Assembly: GCA_007258455.2 (NCBI GenBank)
Contig: VDFB02115099.1
Coordinates: 1-64,000 of the forward strand
Reading direction: 5' to 3'
DNA: 64,000 nt
Origin: Sequoia sempervirens
Lineage: Eukaryota; Streptophyta; Pinopsida; Cupressales; Cupressaceae
Positions 45,089-58,186 of this stretch are shown here, piece after piece. Position 1 is the stretch's first letter. Every line of letters begins with the position of its first letter. The position numbers were made by a program, and so were the translations under genes. The notes below the pieces were generated by a model that had not been told where the DNA came from, made no database searches, and worked only from the letters and a program-made list of their open reading frames with translations.

Positions 45089-46156
45089 CCACAATAGTGG
45101 TTTACAATTTTTGGCCAAACTAGACACTGAAATTATTATTTTTAACTAAATCTTCACATTCGGGCACCTATAGCAGCTAAACCATGAAGAATTTGAAGAT
45201 GATGCAAACTAGTGTCTCGTCACATTTTGTCTGTAGATTCTAAAAATATTTTTTTCAAAATTTTTTGAATCATATTGCACTTCTTTTTCCATCTCCCATG
45301 AAAACTTATTTTTTTCAAAAACAACATTTTTAAAAAGTGACGCACACCGTATAATGCATAACTTTTTTTCCATGAAGGATAAAATTCTAATTCTTTTGAA
45401 TTTAGATTCATAACTCTGATATCTAGTGCTTTCACTTGGTTAGACAATTTTTTATTGAATATTTTTTCTTTAATCAAGTTTTGAAGTCAAACCAATTACA
45501 ATTCAGACATAGCGCGACCGTATAACGCATAACTTTTTTTTGTATATATCAAAATTCATTTTTATTTTTTTGGTTGGATCAAGGACTTCAATATCTAGCG
45601 CAATAATATTTTTCAATTTTTTCTTTTGATAATCTACTATTTTTCCACATGTGCAGAACAAAGACCTTCATTTTTGATGAAAAACCTATGTTTAATAAAA
45701 CTTAAAAAACAAATACATAATAAAACCAAAACATATTAAAATTATATTCATTAGATAGTTCGTTCTGAGGACTACCTGATTCCATTTGGGTTTGTGAAGA
45801 TTCATCCATTTTCATCCTCAACCCGAGCTCCGAAGTGACAAAATTCAGGGTTTTTTTGTGTCTTAGGGGGAGATGAGGAATAAGGGGGGTTCAAATGAAC
45901 CCCTAAGGGTTCGAGCAAACCCCTAGGGGTTCGCTCGAACTAGGGTTCATTTGAACCCCCCTTTTATAAGGGGTTTGGTTGTCTTTTTTGGCAGGAAAGC
46001 ATTAAACGAGTTTGCCCGAACCCAAGTTCTAGCGAACCCCTAATGGGTTCGGTCGAACCAATAGGTTCGTACGAACCCCTAAAATCAAGTTTTTTGCAAT
46101 GCATTCATTTTTTGTGAGTTTTCCTTCCTCACTTCAATTGTAAACCACTATTGTGG
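45089..46156. mobile_element. 1.07-kb element with perfect 21-bp terminal inverted repeats, unit B
   Basis: CCACAATAGTGGTTTACAATT at its left end is exactly inverted at 46136-46156. The flanks carry similar stretches (CTCACAAAAGGGTGATC and CTTCACCCAAAAAGGATC), possibly a diverged target duplication. No transposase is visible, so it is non-autonomous. The right part (45890-46080) holds a dense cluster of GGTTCGAAC-like and GGGTTCAAATGAACCC palindromes. It is nested in the copia 5' LTR. Confidence 0.7.
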
Positions 46157-46798
46157 CTTCACCCAAAAAGGATCAACATTTACAACTTTGTTTTAGGGCT
46201 ACAACCCAAGGAAGCTACAACTCCTTGATTATAGTTTTAAGGTTACAATCAAGGAAGCTACAACTCATTGATCTGAGCACACACTCAGGAATGCTTACAT
46301 AATGATAGTCCTTCCACTGTTTGAAACTGACAATTAAGCTCAATCTCTTTTGATGATTGCAATTCTAATTTGCTGACTCTCGAAATGTCTTCTTAGTTGC
46401 CTACTAGCCCACTACTTTCAACAATTATGAAGTTATTTCCTTTGACTCACTACCTCTAGCAAACAATTAAGCACACTTATTTATATGCCTTTTGTCACAT
46501 GGATATGATCAAAATGAAATCGGATAGGATCTACCCCAACCGCTCTTTCTCTTTAAGTCACTCACAATCGCCATCATACTGCTCGCAAATATTTATCACC
46601 CTAGATCAACTAGGTTTATAATTTATATATGATATTGCATTGATTACATTTCACATGTCGACCTACAACAAAAATATTACATTTGTAAGTCGACCAAGGA
46701 TAAAACATACAACATGAAATGTGTAGAGGGAAAGACCCAAAAGACTACACACAACACCAGGAAGAGGAAAACACCTTGTGGATCCCAACACATGCTTA

Positions 46799-48291
46799 AA
46801 ACTTAGTGATAGGGAGGTTGGGTGAAACTTTCACAGTTTCATGCTCTATGTCTTGTTAGAAGACTTTCAAGGTGTTTTGCTCCATCACCTTAACCTATAG
46901 GTCCCCTTCTCATGTTTAGGTACCCCTGGTTCTCTTGGCTAACCCCATTATCAACACTTATTCAACCAACCAAGTCAAACTTGGTGCCAAAGCTCTAACT
47001 CTTCCTTAGCCTTTAATCTGCCCTAAAGACTAACAACACCTCAACTCTCCATTAGACCTTGCAGGGGTATAGAGATTCCTTCAATAGTTTCCAACCATCC
47101 TCCTAGGGTTCTTGAAGGTTCACAACACTTCACCCTTTCCATCGCTTTCACCAAACCCCCAACTAGGGTTAAAAAGGCTACTAGCCCTTGGGCCCCAATT
47201 AGGCCTCCATCTCCAAGAAAATAGGCTTAATCTCCAATCTTTCTAAAGAACATACCAATCTTTCCTTGGGGTTCCTGATTCATTTTCCTATCTCTCAAAT
47301 ATTTTTGAGGTCATAGGCCTTCACTGTCCGTACAACACCCACATTTTGAAATGGACTAAAACTAGGGTTTTTATAGCCTTTCCTGGCTGCTTTGAAACTG
47401 TCAAGCTTTGCTCTCATCAAATGGGCTGAAGGAGCTTCCCCCTCTTTGCTATGAAATTCGAAGACACTCATTTTTCCTCTCCAAGCAAATATTTGCTAAA
47501 ATTTTAACACCCCTACAATTTTAGTGCCTTGCACTTCTTGTCTTGCCTAGCCGGACTCTCCCTGGCTCGCCTAGAGTAAGACTTTGCCAGCAACTCCTAC
47601 ACACACAGACCCTAAATCCTACCATATTTACACTCATGGAGCCTAGTCACTATTCCCAAAGGGTAGTACAATTTGTATGGTGGGAAAGTGAGCTAAACCT
47701 CCATTTTCTGTAGACTGCCTGGTTCAAACCAACAACAGACTAGAAACAAACTTATTTTCAAATAATGCCTGAAAAATGAACAAGAAACTAAATTAATGGC
47801 ACAAAAAGCTTATACACTAACAACACTACATCCTATGTACGAAACAATAACAGATTCAATCCATTAAAGTACTATTTTGAAGTAAAATCAGAAAATAACT
47901 CTCAAAACACTGTCTTTCCTTCAATTCCACAAGATTTCTCTACAATGTCAATGCTTCTAACCCCACTCTCAGGTCGAGGCACATCTTAAATAGGTTTCAA
48001 AAATAGTTAAGCTCCCTTGGTCGGTCATGTAAGTCATTAAATGGCAAAGTTGTAAAATGCACTGTGTTTTTCAACTTTTGCCAAGTTTTTGAAAACTAAG
48101 CAAAAAATGAGTTTTTAGACTCATTCTCCCTCTCCACTTCTTAACCTACTGACCACTACTGAGCACAACCTACTTTCAAACCTCTAACTCTATCTAAATG
48201 GTCAACATGACCTTCATGGAAAACATCATAAATAAAAGATCTGCATCCTATACTTCCTAAATGATTAGTGTTTCCTAGGTGCTCCTGCACC
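46799..48291 (-). mobile_element. Probable solo LTR nested in the copia LTR, unit B
   Basis: It is the counterpart of 14374-15869, about 1.49 kb, with the minus-strand TATA box CTATAAAAACCC near 47370. It differs only by point changes and small indels. Confidence 0.45.
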
Positions 48292-48392
48292 ACCTAGTCC
48301 CAAAACACTCTCTGCATCTTTTATCTTCTATAAACATCATATGCACGCTTTGCAAATATAAATTAGGTCATCCATAAACAAGAAAATATTTA

Positions 48393-49017
48393 ATGCTATG
48401 AGATTTCCACAATCCATCATGTTTAAGATTTTGTGATTTTTGGATTTTTTGATTGTGTTTGAGTTTTTTTCATCAACGTTTCGGATCACACTCAGTGATC
48501 CATCATCAGGATGATAAAGAGCTAAGGAGATAAAAGGTAAGATGCAGACCTGATTTGCTTAAAAGGAAGAGAGGTGAGAAGATGAGGAGAGAGAAGGGTA
48601 CAAGGATCGAGACAAGAGAGATGAGGTAAGAACAGAAATTGAAAGAATTAGAAAATAATAAGAGAGAAAAAATAAATAAGAATGAAAAATTTTATTAAAA
48701 AAGAAATAAACATGAAAGAATTAAAGACAAGAACTAATGAAAAAGGACTATAACATAAAGAAAATTCAATTTTAGAAATGAGAGAGCAAAAAAATAAGAG
48801 AACAAAACATATAGGAATTCTAAGATAATAAGCAATATTAGATTATAATGTTATAAAGAATATTAGAAAGAAAAATATCTATTTAAGAGAGAAAATAATG
48901 TATTATAATAAGAAAGACTATAATATTATAAAAAATAATATCTATTTAAGAGAGAAATAATGCTATATTTATAGGCGAAAGAATAATGTATTTGAAACTA
49001 AGAAAATTAATGAAAGA
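48393..49017 (-). mobile_element. 625-bp Penelope-like or retrozyme-like fragment, unit B
   Basis: It has the same length and the same 13-bp flanking duplication (48380-48392 and 49018-49030) as unit A and is essentially identical in sequence. Confidence 0.55.
48464..48519 (-). ncRNA. Hammerhead ribozyme motif, unit B
   Basis: The core is identical to unit A: CTGATGA, stem II GGATCAC/GTGATCC, GAAAC and the AACGTT palindrome (48475-48482 holds the complement of GAAACGTT), with stem I closed by CATC/GATG. No change has occurred in the core between units. Confidence 0.6.
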
Positions 49018-49971
49018 AAGAAAATATTTAACATGTAGCATGTCAACCTTCACATCCATTGGCAATACACAAGAATGATAAAACATTATTTGTGTTTCTC
49101 CTAGATGATTCAACATGACCAATACAACACCTTAAAACACTCCTTAATCTCCACACAAACTTGAACTTGTGCACACCATCAACATACTTTAGTCGCTCTC
49201 AGCAAAGGCATAAACCAATAAAACATTCTTTCTGGACCACAGCCTATACCGAAGAAGATAGAAACTACTCTGTGAAACATCAAAAAGTATCACATGATAT
49301 TTAGGAACACTCTCATACAACCCTTTCACAACTTCATGCATCAACAAGCTAACAAACATTGAAACTAGTCTCCAAAAAAATGGTTTGATACACTATCACT
49401 TCTAACTTTTTATGTGGAAGAATTATTGACATGGAACTTTGGATAGAACACCTTCACATCTCAATGAGCTTAACTTATGATCCACATAGCCATACCTTCA
49501 AATGCGAAGATATGCAAAGCCAACCTTTACACATATGAGAACTGTTGGTGTAATTAATTAATTATTACACTAGCATAAGTTAACTTAGGTCATAAATCAT
49601 TTAGTCTTAGGTTGCAATCATTTAATAAATGGGATAATATTCCCTTCCTTGTTTAGTGGGATAAGATTCCTTCTAGAAGATGAGTTGTCCTTCTAGAACT
49701 TATCTCAACATTTAATAATTATCTAGATAGGGTTCACATGTTGTCACATGTTGTTAGATCATGACACATGGCAACATCTCTTGCATCTTAGGTTTTCCTT
49801 CTTGCCTATATATTCAGGCATCTTGTACATTTGTAATCATGTCATGTCATAATCAATTTGACATCCTTTCATCTTAATCATAGCATGATTTTTCTGCCAT
49901 TTCTCTCTTGTGGAATTTTTTGTCTTGCAGGTGATTCTGGGGGGTTTGAGGAGTTCACCTAAACTCCTACA

Positions 49972-49983
49972 TGGTATCAGAGC
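49972..49983 (+). other. Primer-binding site of the nested LTR element, unit B
   Basis: TGGTATCAGAGC immediately follows the 5' LTR, the standard initiator methionine tRNA site. The matching position in unit A (about 17541) is garbled. Confidence 0.9.
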
Positions 49984-50715
49984 TTTAGTGCTACAGACTT
50001 CTTCCCAGATATCAGAGATCAATCTTGGCATGAAAGTCTTGCTAGATGCAAGCAACTTTTTTAAAGCCGTTTTTATTTTTGTTTCAAAAATCCAGCTTCC
50101 ACTTAGTTCCAAGAAAAACGATTTCTGGGTTTTGTAGACAGGGTCGAAATATAAACTGGGTATCTTTTATATTTTTGATATCTTGTACGGATATGGAGAA
50201 AATCAGTGAACAAAAATTGGCGCGCGTCATTTTTCTCCAGCTGAAGGCTTAATTCAATTTTTTTGAAAAATCATAACTTTTGGCCATGGTATCAAAAATT
50301 GACAATCAAGATACCGTTGGAAAGATAATTTTGTCTACTTTCCAGTGGTGGCATCTATTCTGTGAAATTTTTCTCACAGAAAATTCTACAGTCAGCTGAA
50401 GTCAATCCTCCGCATTGGACTCAACGGCCAATATCTTCGCATCAAATTGTCGAAATCCAGAAATTCTAGCGGCATTTAGGAGATATTTCAGAGCTTTTTT
50501 CATCAGTCCAGATCCCTTGATCAGTTTCAGCTCTAGGTACTTTTGCATTGATTTTTTCAGTTTGGTGCATTTGTTCAATAACTTGGACATCCTAAAGCTT
50601 GGGAAAATATTTTTTGATCCGAGTAGCATCACTTCAGTTGCATATCATCTTTGAAAGTCTTATATTTCTTGTTGAAGGTCACTGTCTTTGTATTTTTTTT
50701 TGGAGAAAGTTCATT

Positions 50716-51069
50716 ATGGGGCTCGCATATACTCCTTCTTTGGTTATATTGCACAAGGGTAACTATCAACAATGGCGAGATGGGATCTGCCACCATTTAT
50801 TGCCTCATATGTTTGGTATAGTTCCCCATCCAAGTGAAGGTATTCATGCTTCAAATCAAATACCCCATGATGATATTATTGTGCAGGAGGTTGATTGCCT
50901 TGATCCTTCCGAAGAGGTTGACAAGGTTCCCTCAGGTGCTTCTTCTCCATCAGAGACAGTTGGTATCCCTTTACCTTCAATGATTCCTTGTCCAAATTCA
51001 TTGATTGAGGCTTCCATCATCATCATCATTCATCAGGACACATTCAGTTTTCCAGACTTGCAATCATAG
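50716..51069 (+). CDS. Gag-like protein of the nested LTR element, unit B (117 aa)
   Basis: The frame opens MGLAYTPSLVILHKGNYQQW like unit A and ends at the same stop, with a few substitutions. It resembles only the N-terminal part of copia-type Gag (LHKGNYQQW block); no zinc knuckle. It follows the 5' LTR and leader by about 0.73 kb. Confidence 0.5.
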   Translation: MGLAYTPSLVILHKGNYQQWRDGICHHLLPHMFGIVPHPSEGIHASNQIPHDDIIVQEVDCLDPSEEVDKVPSGASSPSETVGIPLPSMIPCPNSLIEASIIIIIHQDTFSFPDLQS

Positions 51070-52947
51070 GATGGCTTTTTTTTCAAGTATCACTGACATG
51101 GCTACTTCTACATGTTTGGAGGACATACTTGAGGGGATATCACTCCTCTATTCAAATTTCTTATCAGAGACTTCTTCCTTGTCATTTCATTCAGGACTTG
51201 AGGTTTCTTCAGCATCTACCATTGGATTTGCTTCATATTTTTTTCAGTGGTTTTGAGGACACTTCATTTAGGGGGGCTATCAAGTCTCCATCATACCAAT
51301 CATATTATCAATAGAATCTTTAATCAGCATTCCATTGTTGCAACACTTTATGTGTGGTTGATTATTTTTCCTAGCTCAAAGGTCCTCCATTGAAGACTGC
51401 AGCTTCAAGGACTGTGCATCCATAATCAAAGCTTATCCAGTGAAACATCAACCCTCGATCAAGAAAGTTGGTGTGCGAGATTCTTGTAGGCTGAAGGTTT
51501 CCATTGCAGGTTACTTGTTTCCACCTGGGAACCAAGCTGATTTCTGAAGCAGATAGAGTCATATCCGAGCTCACCATTGTCTTCAGAAGGCCTCGAAAGC
51601 CTAGGATCGCCTGCCCATTCATCAAAATCGGATACATCAATCTGGGAGCTTTAGAGGTATTTTTAGGGTTTGCAAAATCAATCGTACTATCCGTACAATT
51701 TGCAGCAAAAAATAATCCCGGTCAGTTGTCCTCTAAGGCAATTTTTTTTTATAATTAGGCCATTTTTCATTTCAGAAAAATTGGGCATTTATTTCTTTGT
51801 CTTTGGATATTGTTCAACATCAGTTTCCGCATCGTCCTAGTTTGTCACCATTGATTGTGGCATCTTCATCTTCAGGCAAGGAGACATTTCAGTAGAGTTC
51901 AAAGACATCATCATCATTCATCCTTCCTTCAATTCCTATTCGGAATGGGAAGCATCTCTATCTCCTCCCTATGGGGGGCTAATATATTGTATCCATGTGA
52001 CAGATGGTGTACTTGGGGGGTATTTGGGAGTCCTCCATCCTTCCCGTCCTATCTCACATTTTTTGCATTTTCATCTCTTTTTTGGAGAGGGGTTTTGTTC
52101 CTACTGGGTTTTCCCCTTTTCTCCGGTTGTGGGAGATTTTTTGCATCTTCATGTACATGGGTACCTAACATGGCCTCGTAGCCAGGACCCATCATCATCT
52201 TGCATAATCCTTGCATTTTTCCTCCCTAAGTTGCACTTATGGGGGGGTGTTGGTGTAATTAATTAATTATTACACTAGCATAAGTTAACTTAGGTCATAA
52301 ATCATTTAGTCCTAGGTTGCAATCATTTAATAAATAGGATAATATTCCCTTCCTTGTTTAGTGGGATAAGATTCATTCTAGAAGATGAGTTGTCCTTCTA
52401 GAACTTATCTCAACATTTAATAATTATCTAGATAGGGTTCACATGTTGCTAGATCATGACACATGGCAACATCTCTTGCATCTTAGGTTTTCCTTCTTGC
52501 CTATATATTCAGGCATCTTGTACATTTGTAATCATGTCATGTCATAATCAATTTGACATCCTTGCATCTTAATCATAGCATGATTTTTCTGCCATTTCTC
52601 TCTTGTGGAAGTTTTTGTCTTGCAGGTGATTATGGGGGGGTTTGAGGAGTTCACCTAAAGTCCTACAAGAACATCCTCATAGAATCAACACAGTCTTTAA
52701 TCTGTCACTCTCAAAAACACCTTTTCAATAACGTAAATGATTTGAAATTTGGATCACACATGCCTTAACACAACAAAAATCTATCCTCCAAACCGCTAGA
52801 GCAAAACATCATCAGCGAAGAAATGTGGAGCATTTCTCAGAGACTATAGCAACCAAACAACCAAACTGCAAAGAACTTTTGACATCAATGAAAACCAAAC
52901 TGCAAAGAACTTTTGACATCAATGACAACCAAATTGCAATAGTGTAC

Positions 52948-55900
52948 ATCCTCAAGCAATTTTCTAAACTATTGTTAAGTTTTTTTCATATCTTTGATTT
53001 CAAGGACCTCAATGCATTGAAATCTTTCTCATCCTCTACTAACTCTAATATCATAGTTTGACATAGATCTTCAAGTATCAAATATTATAATATTCAATCA
53101 CATAATGTTTCACTCTAACTTAAGATTTCCCAAAGCTTTGTTATTGATCCATCTTGGGTGGGACTCTCATGAATTTGCACTATTCCATCATTGATGCTAC
53201 AAAATGGGTTGATTGTTATGTAAACTTAAATTTATTTATAATTCCTTCTATATGTTGTCCAATTAATTCTAAACTTTTGGAAAGTTGATTGGCCAAGGTA
53301 TTTATCTTGTTATAAAAATTAGGTGGTTGAAAATTGATCCAATATTAAGAATACACAATATGCATGACTTCAAGCATTCTATCTCAATGGAATCACTCTC
53401 TAATATCTGTGAAAAGATATCTAACAATATTTTTAAACTAGTACTTATAGATTTAACAATATAGTCAAAACAAATCCTTGTAAAAGGTTCTATGATAATG
53501 TGTCTAACCTTGGAAACATAGTGCATTGGTATCTCATATCCCCATACATAGACACATAACTCCCTACTTCCATTAAACTATAAAAAAAATTAGTATTATT
53601 GTTAACATTTGTCATCAAGTGTCAACTAATAAATTTTGGACTTATGAATGTTTGATAGATATAGATTATCATCAAGGGTCAAGCATATGATTTTATGTAG
53701 CTTTGTACATTTTGAAATATACATAGCTTTTACTTGAGTTTTTATATAATAATATTAATTTCCTCCAACATGAGAAGAATACTAGATAAACTTAGAAGTG
53801 TCTCTATGCCACTTAGCCTATATAAGTGGTTAGGAGATTGGTCTATTGTGAAGTGATGTTTGTATGTTACTTCAATCAAGGATTTATATTATATAAAAAT
53901 ACTCTTTGCACTAGTCCATGCAAGGAGATCCATATGGTATCCACATCCTTAAAAATCATGTTTCATGTACTTATTCCCTCAACAAAATGTTGAAATTTTG
54001 AAAAACCATTTGGAACTTTGGCAAAAGTATGAGTGGAGTGCACAAATTAGATCTTCAACTTTTGAATTGCTCATAATTTTAAATGCTAAATTCATTTTTT
54101 AGGCCATGTTGTGAATTGCAATCATGTATAGGGAATAAGAATTTTTTAGTTTTACACAAAGGTTGTTCCTATGGCATTACATTGTTGAAGCTCCATTTGC
54201 CCCTACATACACCATTTTTTTGCAATTGTGTACTCGTTCATACCTCCAATTTCATTCAAATAATACTTAACTAATTTAAATAGATTTTATGATGTTGCTT
54301 TCTCCTTCATTTTATAAACAAAGAGTATATGCGGTTAGTGTAAATTTTGTAGATCGTATACACATGCACTCATACCTAAGAAGTATTATCTAATATTGTA
54401 ACTTCATCTAAAGATAATGCAATAAAAATTAAATCTCTTATTTTTGCTTATACATCTTGTATTTCCACCTTAGCAAGAGGACTTGCTCATTCGCATCCAT
54501 TATTTATTGACCAATGAGTGTTAGGAAATTCAGGAACACCTATAAAAGATAAACTATTATATTTTAGGTAGTCTATCATTAGAAACCCTCTAGTTAAAAT
54601 ATGAAAAGTAACCTCAAATGAACATTTTTTGTCAATTTTGCTTCTCCCATTATCTTTCTAAATTGAGCTTCAATTAAAACTCGACATGCAACAAGTTTTG
54701 CCTTTCTTTCCATATCCACATTCCAATGCATTATTAATATATTCCTCCCTTCTTTTCCATCTTATCACTGATATTTTATTTCTATTTATGATTTATTTTC
54801 ATAAATTTTACCAACATGTTTTTCTATGGTGCCAACTTTTAACTCCAACTTCTTGTCCCTACCATAATTCCAACTTCAAATATTACACTTATATTCTATG
54901 GGAGATTCATCCTTGTTTACATTTTACACGAATTCAATGAATAGGTACTTTGATACCCAATCAATCTAAAGATTCCTTGTCACATCCCACTCATGCCTCA
55001 TTTTTTATTCGGTTTTTTTCTCCTTTCATGTAGGATCTACATTTTCATTATCCCTTGTTGAGGTCAATTTATTGAATTGCCATCCCTACTACCTTGGGAC
55101 TCCTATGGAACATCATCTATGGGATTGTCATCCAACTCATTCCAAACTTCCTCAAATTTCTTATATTGTTCATTAATAGATTATACAAATCGTGATGTTT
55201 TAACTTGATCTTCATCTAATGGAAGACAAACATTGCCAAAGTACAACATTATATTTTTTGATTTTGATGAGATCCCTTTAGCACTTTCAAGAAACTTGTT
55301 CCTGCTTGACATCTCTTATGAATTAAATGCTACAAAAAAATGTCATTATGTCTAATCTCATGATTCATTGTCAAAGACACAACACTAAATAGTTTTTTGT
55401 ATCATTTATATTATGTAACAATGAAACTAAATAGTAAAAAAACAAATCAACAAGGGATCATCTAGAATATAGATTCTTGGGACCTAAATTTGTCCCTACT
55501 CAATTTCATCTATAATAAACAAACCAAACTAGCAAAGAGATAAATAAACATGAGGAATATTATATTATAAAATAATAAATAAGTTATCACTTGTCTTTCA
55601 TTAAATTGCTAATGCTCATAGTTGTAACATGTATATGATCTGAATTGAAAGTAGAACTGAGAACAATATGTGTAAGAGATTAATTGAGAGTTTCAATTGT
55701 ATTTATGTGAATTGATATTTAGTGAATCCCACAATCCAAATGTAAAATGAAGTACAAATTTGGTGAGTCTCTGTGTGATTGTAAAATGGAGTACAAATAT
55801 GATGAATCACATGTGATTGTAAACAGTTCATATAAATATTGAGAAAATTGGACCATTATCAACAATATATGTTGTAATTCTCAAGGCAATTATGGCCCTA

Positions 55901-56455
55901 CAATTTGGAATTATATTAGTATTGGTGAAATTGGTCCTCATACACTAGTGAAATTTTAATGTTATTGATGAATATGATGATAAATTAAAACATGCCTCCA
56001 AAATTCTAGGAGATACCTCGTTACAAGCATGTAGATCATTGTGGCAAAAAATATTAATTATAAATTCCTTATAAATAAACCAATGGTGAATTAACTTGTA
56101 TTTGACCTTTAATTCATAAAATCCTAATGATTTGGGCCCCTAGCATTTGCAATATATTTTCCAAATTTGAATTGGGGGAAATAAACTATTCGTCAATTGA
56201 CAAATATTTTCCACTAAAAAATCCTTGGTTTTGTAAATAGTTTAGAGAGGGAAGGTGGACAAATTGTTGCCACTATGCCATTTCCAATATATAAGAAAGT
56301 TAAGTGGCAGAATGTAGACATCTTGAGTATAAGGAATAGCAAGACTAAGGTAGTAATGTCTGAGATGGTTTTTTTATAGAGAAGGTAACTTGGAAGTATG
56401 ATTTAATCTACCACAACATGATTTACATCAAAGATTAAGGAGATCACATAGATCT
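52948..56455. other. Unassigned DNA, unit B, including the part missing from unit A
   Basis: 53305-55487 is the 2,183 bp that replaces the N gap of unit A. It is AT-rich with only short broken frames. A minus-strand stretch near 55190-55310 could be coding remnant (reads ISSKSKNIMLYFGNVCLP) but I cannot assign it. The rest matches 20991-21959. Confidence 0.4.
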
Positions 56456-58186
56456 TGAAATGTTGAAATGTTGGGGTCCATTTTTTGACTATATTTTTAC
56501 CCCTAAGCTACTTGCAAAATGCAAAAAGTAAATTGATAGATTTAATAAGTAGATTCTATAATAGAGGAGGTGTTGGGAAGATCAAACCATATCTCAAGGA
56601 TTGATTGAACCATATTAGCTACCAAGAAACCAGCTACAAGATATCCATATGCTATTTATTAGTAAAAAATGTGAATTCTAAAGTACAATGTCAAGAAAAC
56701 TTGTATTTCCATCAAACTAAAATCCATGATGCAAGAGTAGTGGTTGCAATTATGAAATGATAAACTAACATTTCCCAAGGAACATCTCCATGAAGGGCTC
56801 AAAGGATCCACTTAGAAATGAAGCATGTTCCTTGCATCTTAGGACCAATGAGATGCACGGTCTCCTAATTTTTAGGTTGGACACAAGTGTACGTAATGAA
56901 AGAGATATGTCTCTCATGTTTCTTTAGTTGGATCATACAAAACTTCTAATGAGTTGATTCAATTGCTTATAGAAATACTTGGTAGGTAACCACCATTAAT
57001 AAACAGACATGATTAGAAAGAAGAAACTTATTGGCTACTTGAATGCAACAAACTATACAAAGGAATTTGTTGCTCCAAGAGAGGAGCTTGGTCTCAATCT
57101 TATTGAGAAACCACTTCTACATATCAAAAGGAGTGATACCCATACTAAAGGGAATACCTATATACCAAGAACTTGCACTATGCTTGAGTGTCATTTCTTG
57201 TGAATCAACTCCAATGGAATTCCCTCTTTGGTCATAGAATATTTTACATTTTGGATGGATGGTTAGAAAACAAAAACTATAAGAAAAATAGATCAAGAAT
57301 ATCTATAGTGTTAGAGATATCTTTAGCAATGTTTTGGATGAGAAACATGTTATCATTAATGACATGGGAGTTCAAGGCATGAGAATTGTGTAGAAAGGAA
57401 ACTTTTTGTATTAATTAGTGGAAGTGGGCATGTTGTAGGAGATATCCAAGGGCATCAATCGAGATAGCATACAAAAAGATAGCTAGAGGACAACCCTCTT
57501 TAATAAATATTTGAGGAGACAAAATTGAGGGTAAGAGTCTCATTGACAACTAGAGAAGTTTGTTGTCCCCATTCCAAAATCTCCAAATCTAAAACCAATT
57601 TATCAAGAATGAAATAACTACCAAGAATCTCAATTTGTTCATTTCTAACTATTTCCAACTTAATCGACTTAATTCTAATGGTAGTGGCTTTGGCAAGGAT
57701 TTTGTAGGAAATGTTGAGGGTGATTGATTGCCATCTAGTTATATAGTCTTGATTCTTCCATTTATATATTAACTTGTTAAGCCTTGGTTGGTGAAAGATC
57801 CTGATGAGCCCTTCTCCACTACATCCAAATAAACACAATAGTAGTCTTACCTAATAAGATCCCATATGGTTTTGAAGAACTCTATCAAGAATACATCAAT
57901 GTCTAGGCTCTTCTCATTGGTCATGGTATTAAGAACAAAGTTAAATTCTTCCAAAGTGAATGTTCAAGCTATCTCCAAAATTCTCCCTTCAATTTTAGTG
58001 GTGATACAGTTACTTGTTGCAACATTTATTTCCTCTTGGAAAGGATTAAATCTAGAGTCGCCAAAGAATAATTTCTTGTATTTATCATAGACTCTGTTGA
58101 TAATGGTGGTGGGATCTATTACGAGTTGTATTTCATTACCAAGGGAGGAGAGCTTTTCATGTTTAGGTTTACTCAATGGAGGTGTT
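56456..58186 (-). pseudogene. LINE (L1-type) reverse transcriptase remnant, unit B
   Basis: It carries the same RT blocks as unit A in the same broken arrangement (linker 58176-57964; RWQSITLNISYKILAKATTI within 57838-57500; the KEGCPLA region near 57500-57440), with few differences. It was already dead before the duplication. Confidence 0.75.

Larger units (their letters stand above)
49543..52667 (+). mobile_element. Non-autonomous LTR retrotransposon nested in the copia LTR, unit B
   Basis: This is the clean copy. 5' LTR 49543-49971 (429 bp), primer-binding site TGGTATCAGAGC at 49972-49983 (exact initiator Met tRNA type), polypurine guanine run at 52241-52247, 3' LTR 52248-52667 (420 bp), and target duplication AGAAC at 49538-49542 and 52668-52672. 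The 2.28-kb interior carries one short gag-like frame and no enzymes. Confidence 0.9.
38002..52942 (-). mobile_element. Decayed Ty1/copia retrotransposon, unit B, with nested insertions
   Basis: It has the same structure and the same nested elements as unit A at 5696-20528, flanked by TGTAC at 37997-38001 and 52943-52947. The region around the gag start and the nested inverted-repeat element is clean here, so this is the better copy to annotate from. Confidence 0.85.
44859..52942 (-). repeat. 5' LTR of the copia element, unit B, expanded by four insertions
   Basis: LTR blocks at about 44859-45088, 46157-46798, 48292-48392, 49018-49542 and 52668-52942 are separated by the same four insertions as in unit A. 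Confidence 0.8.

Noticed and set aside
53305..55487. Possible hAT or other transposase remnant in the part missing from unit A
   Set aside because: Only short disconnected frames exist and no diagnostic transposase motif could be read.
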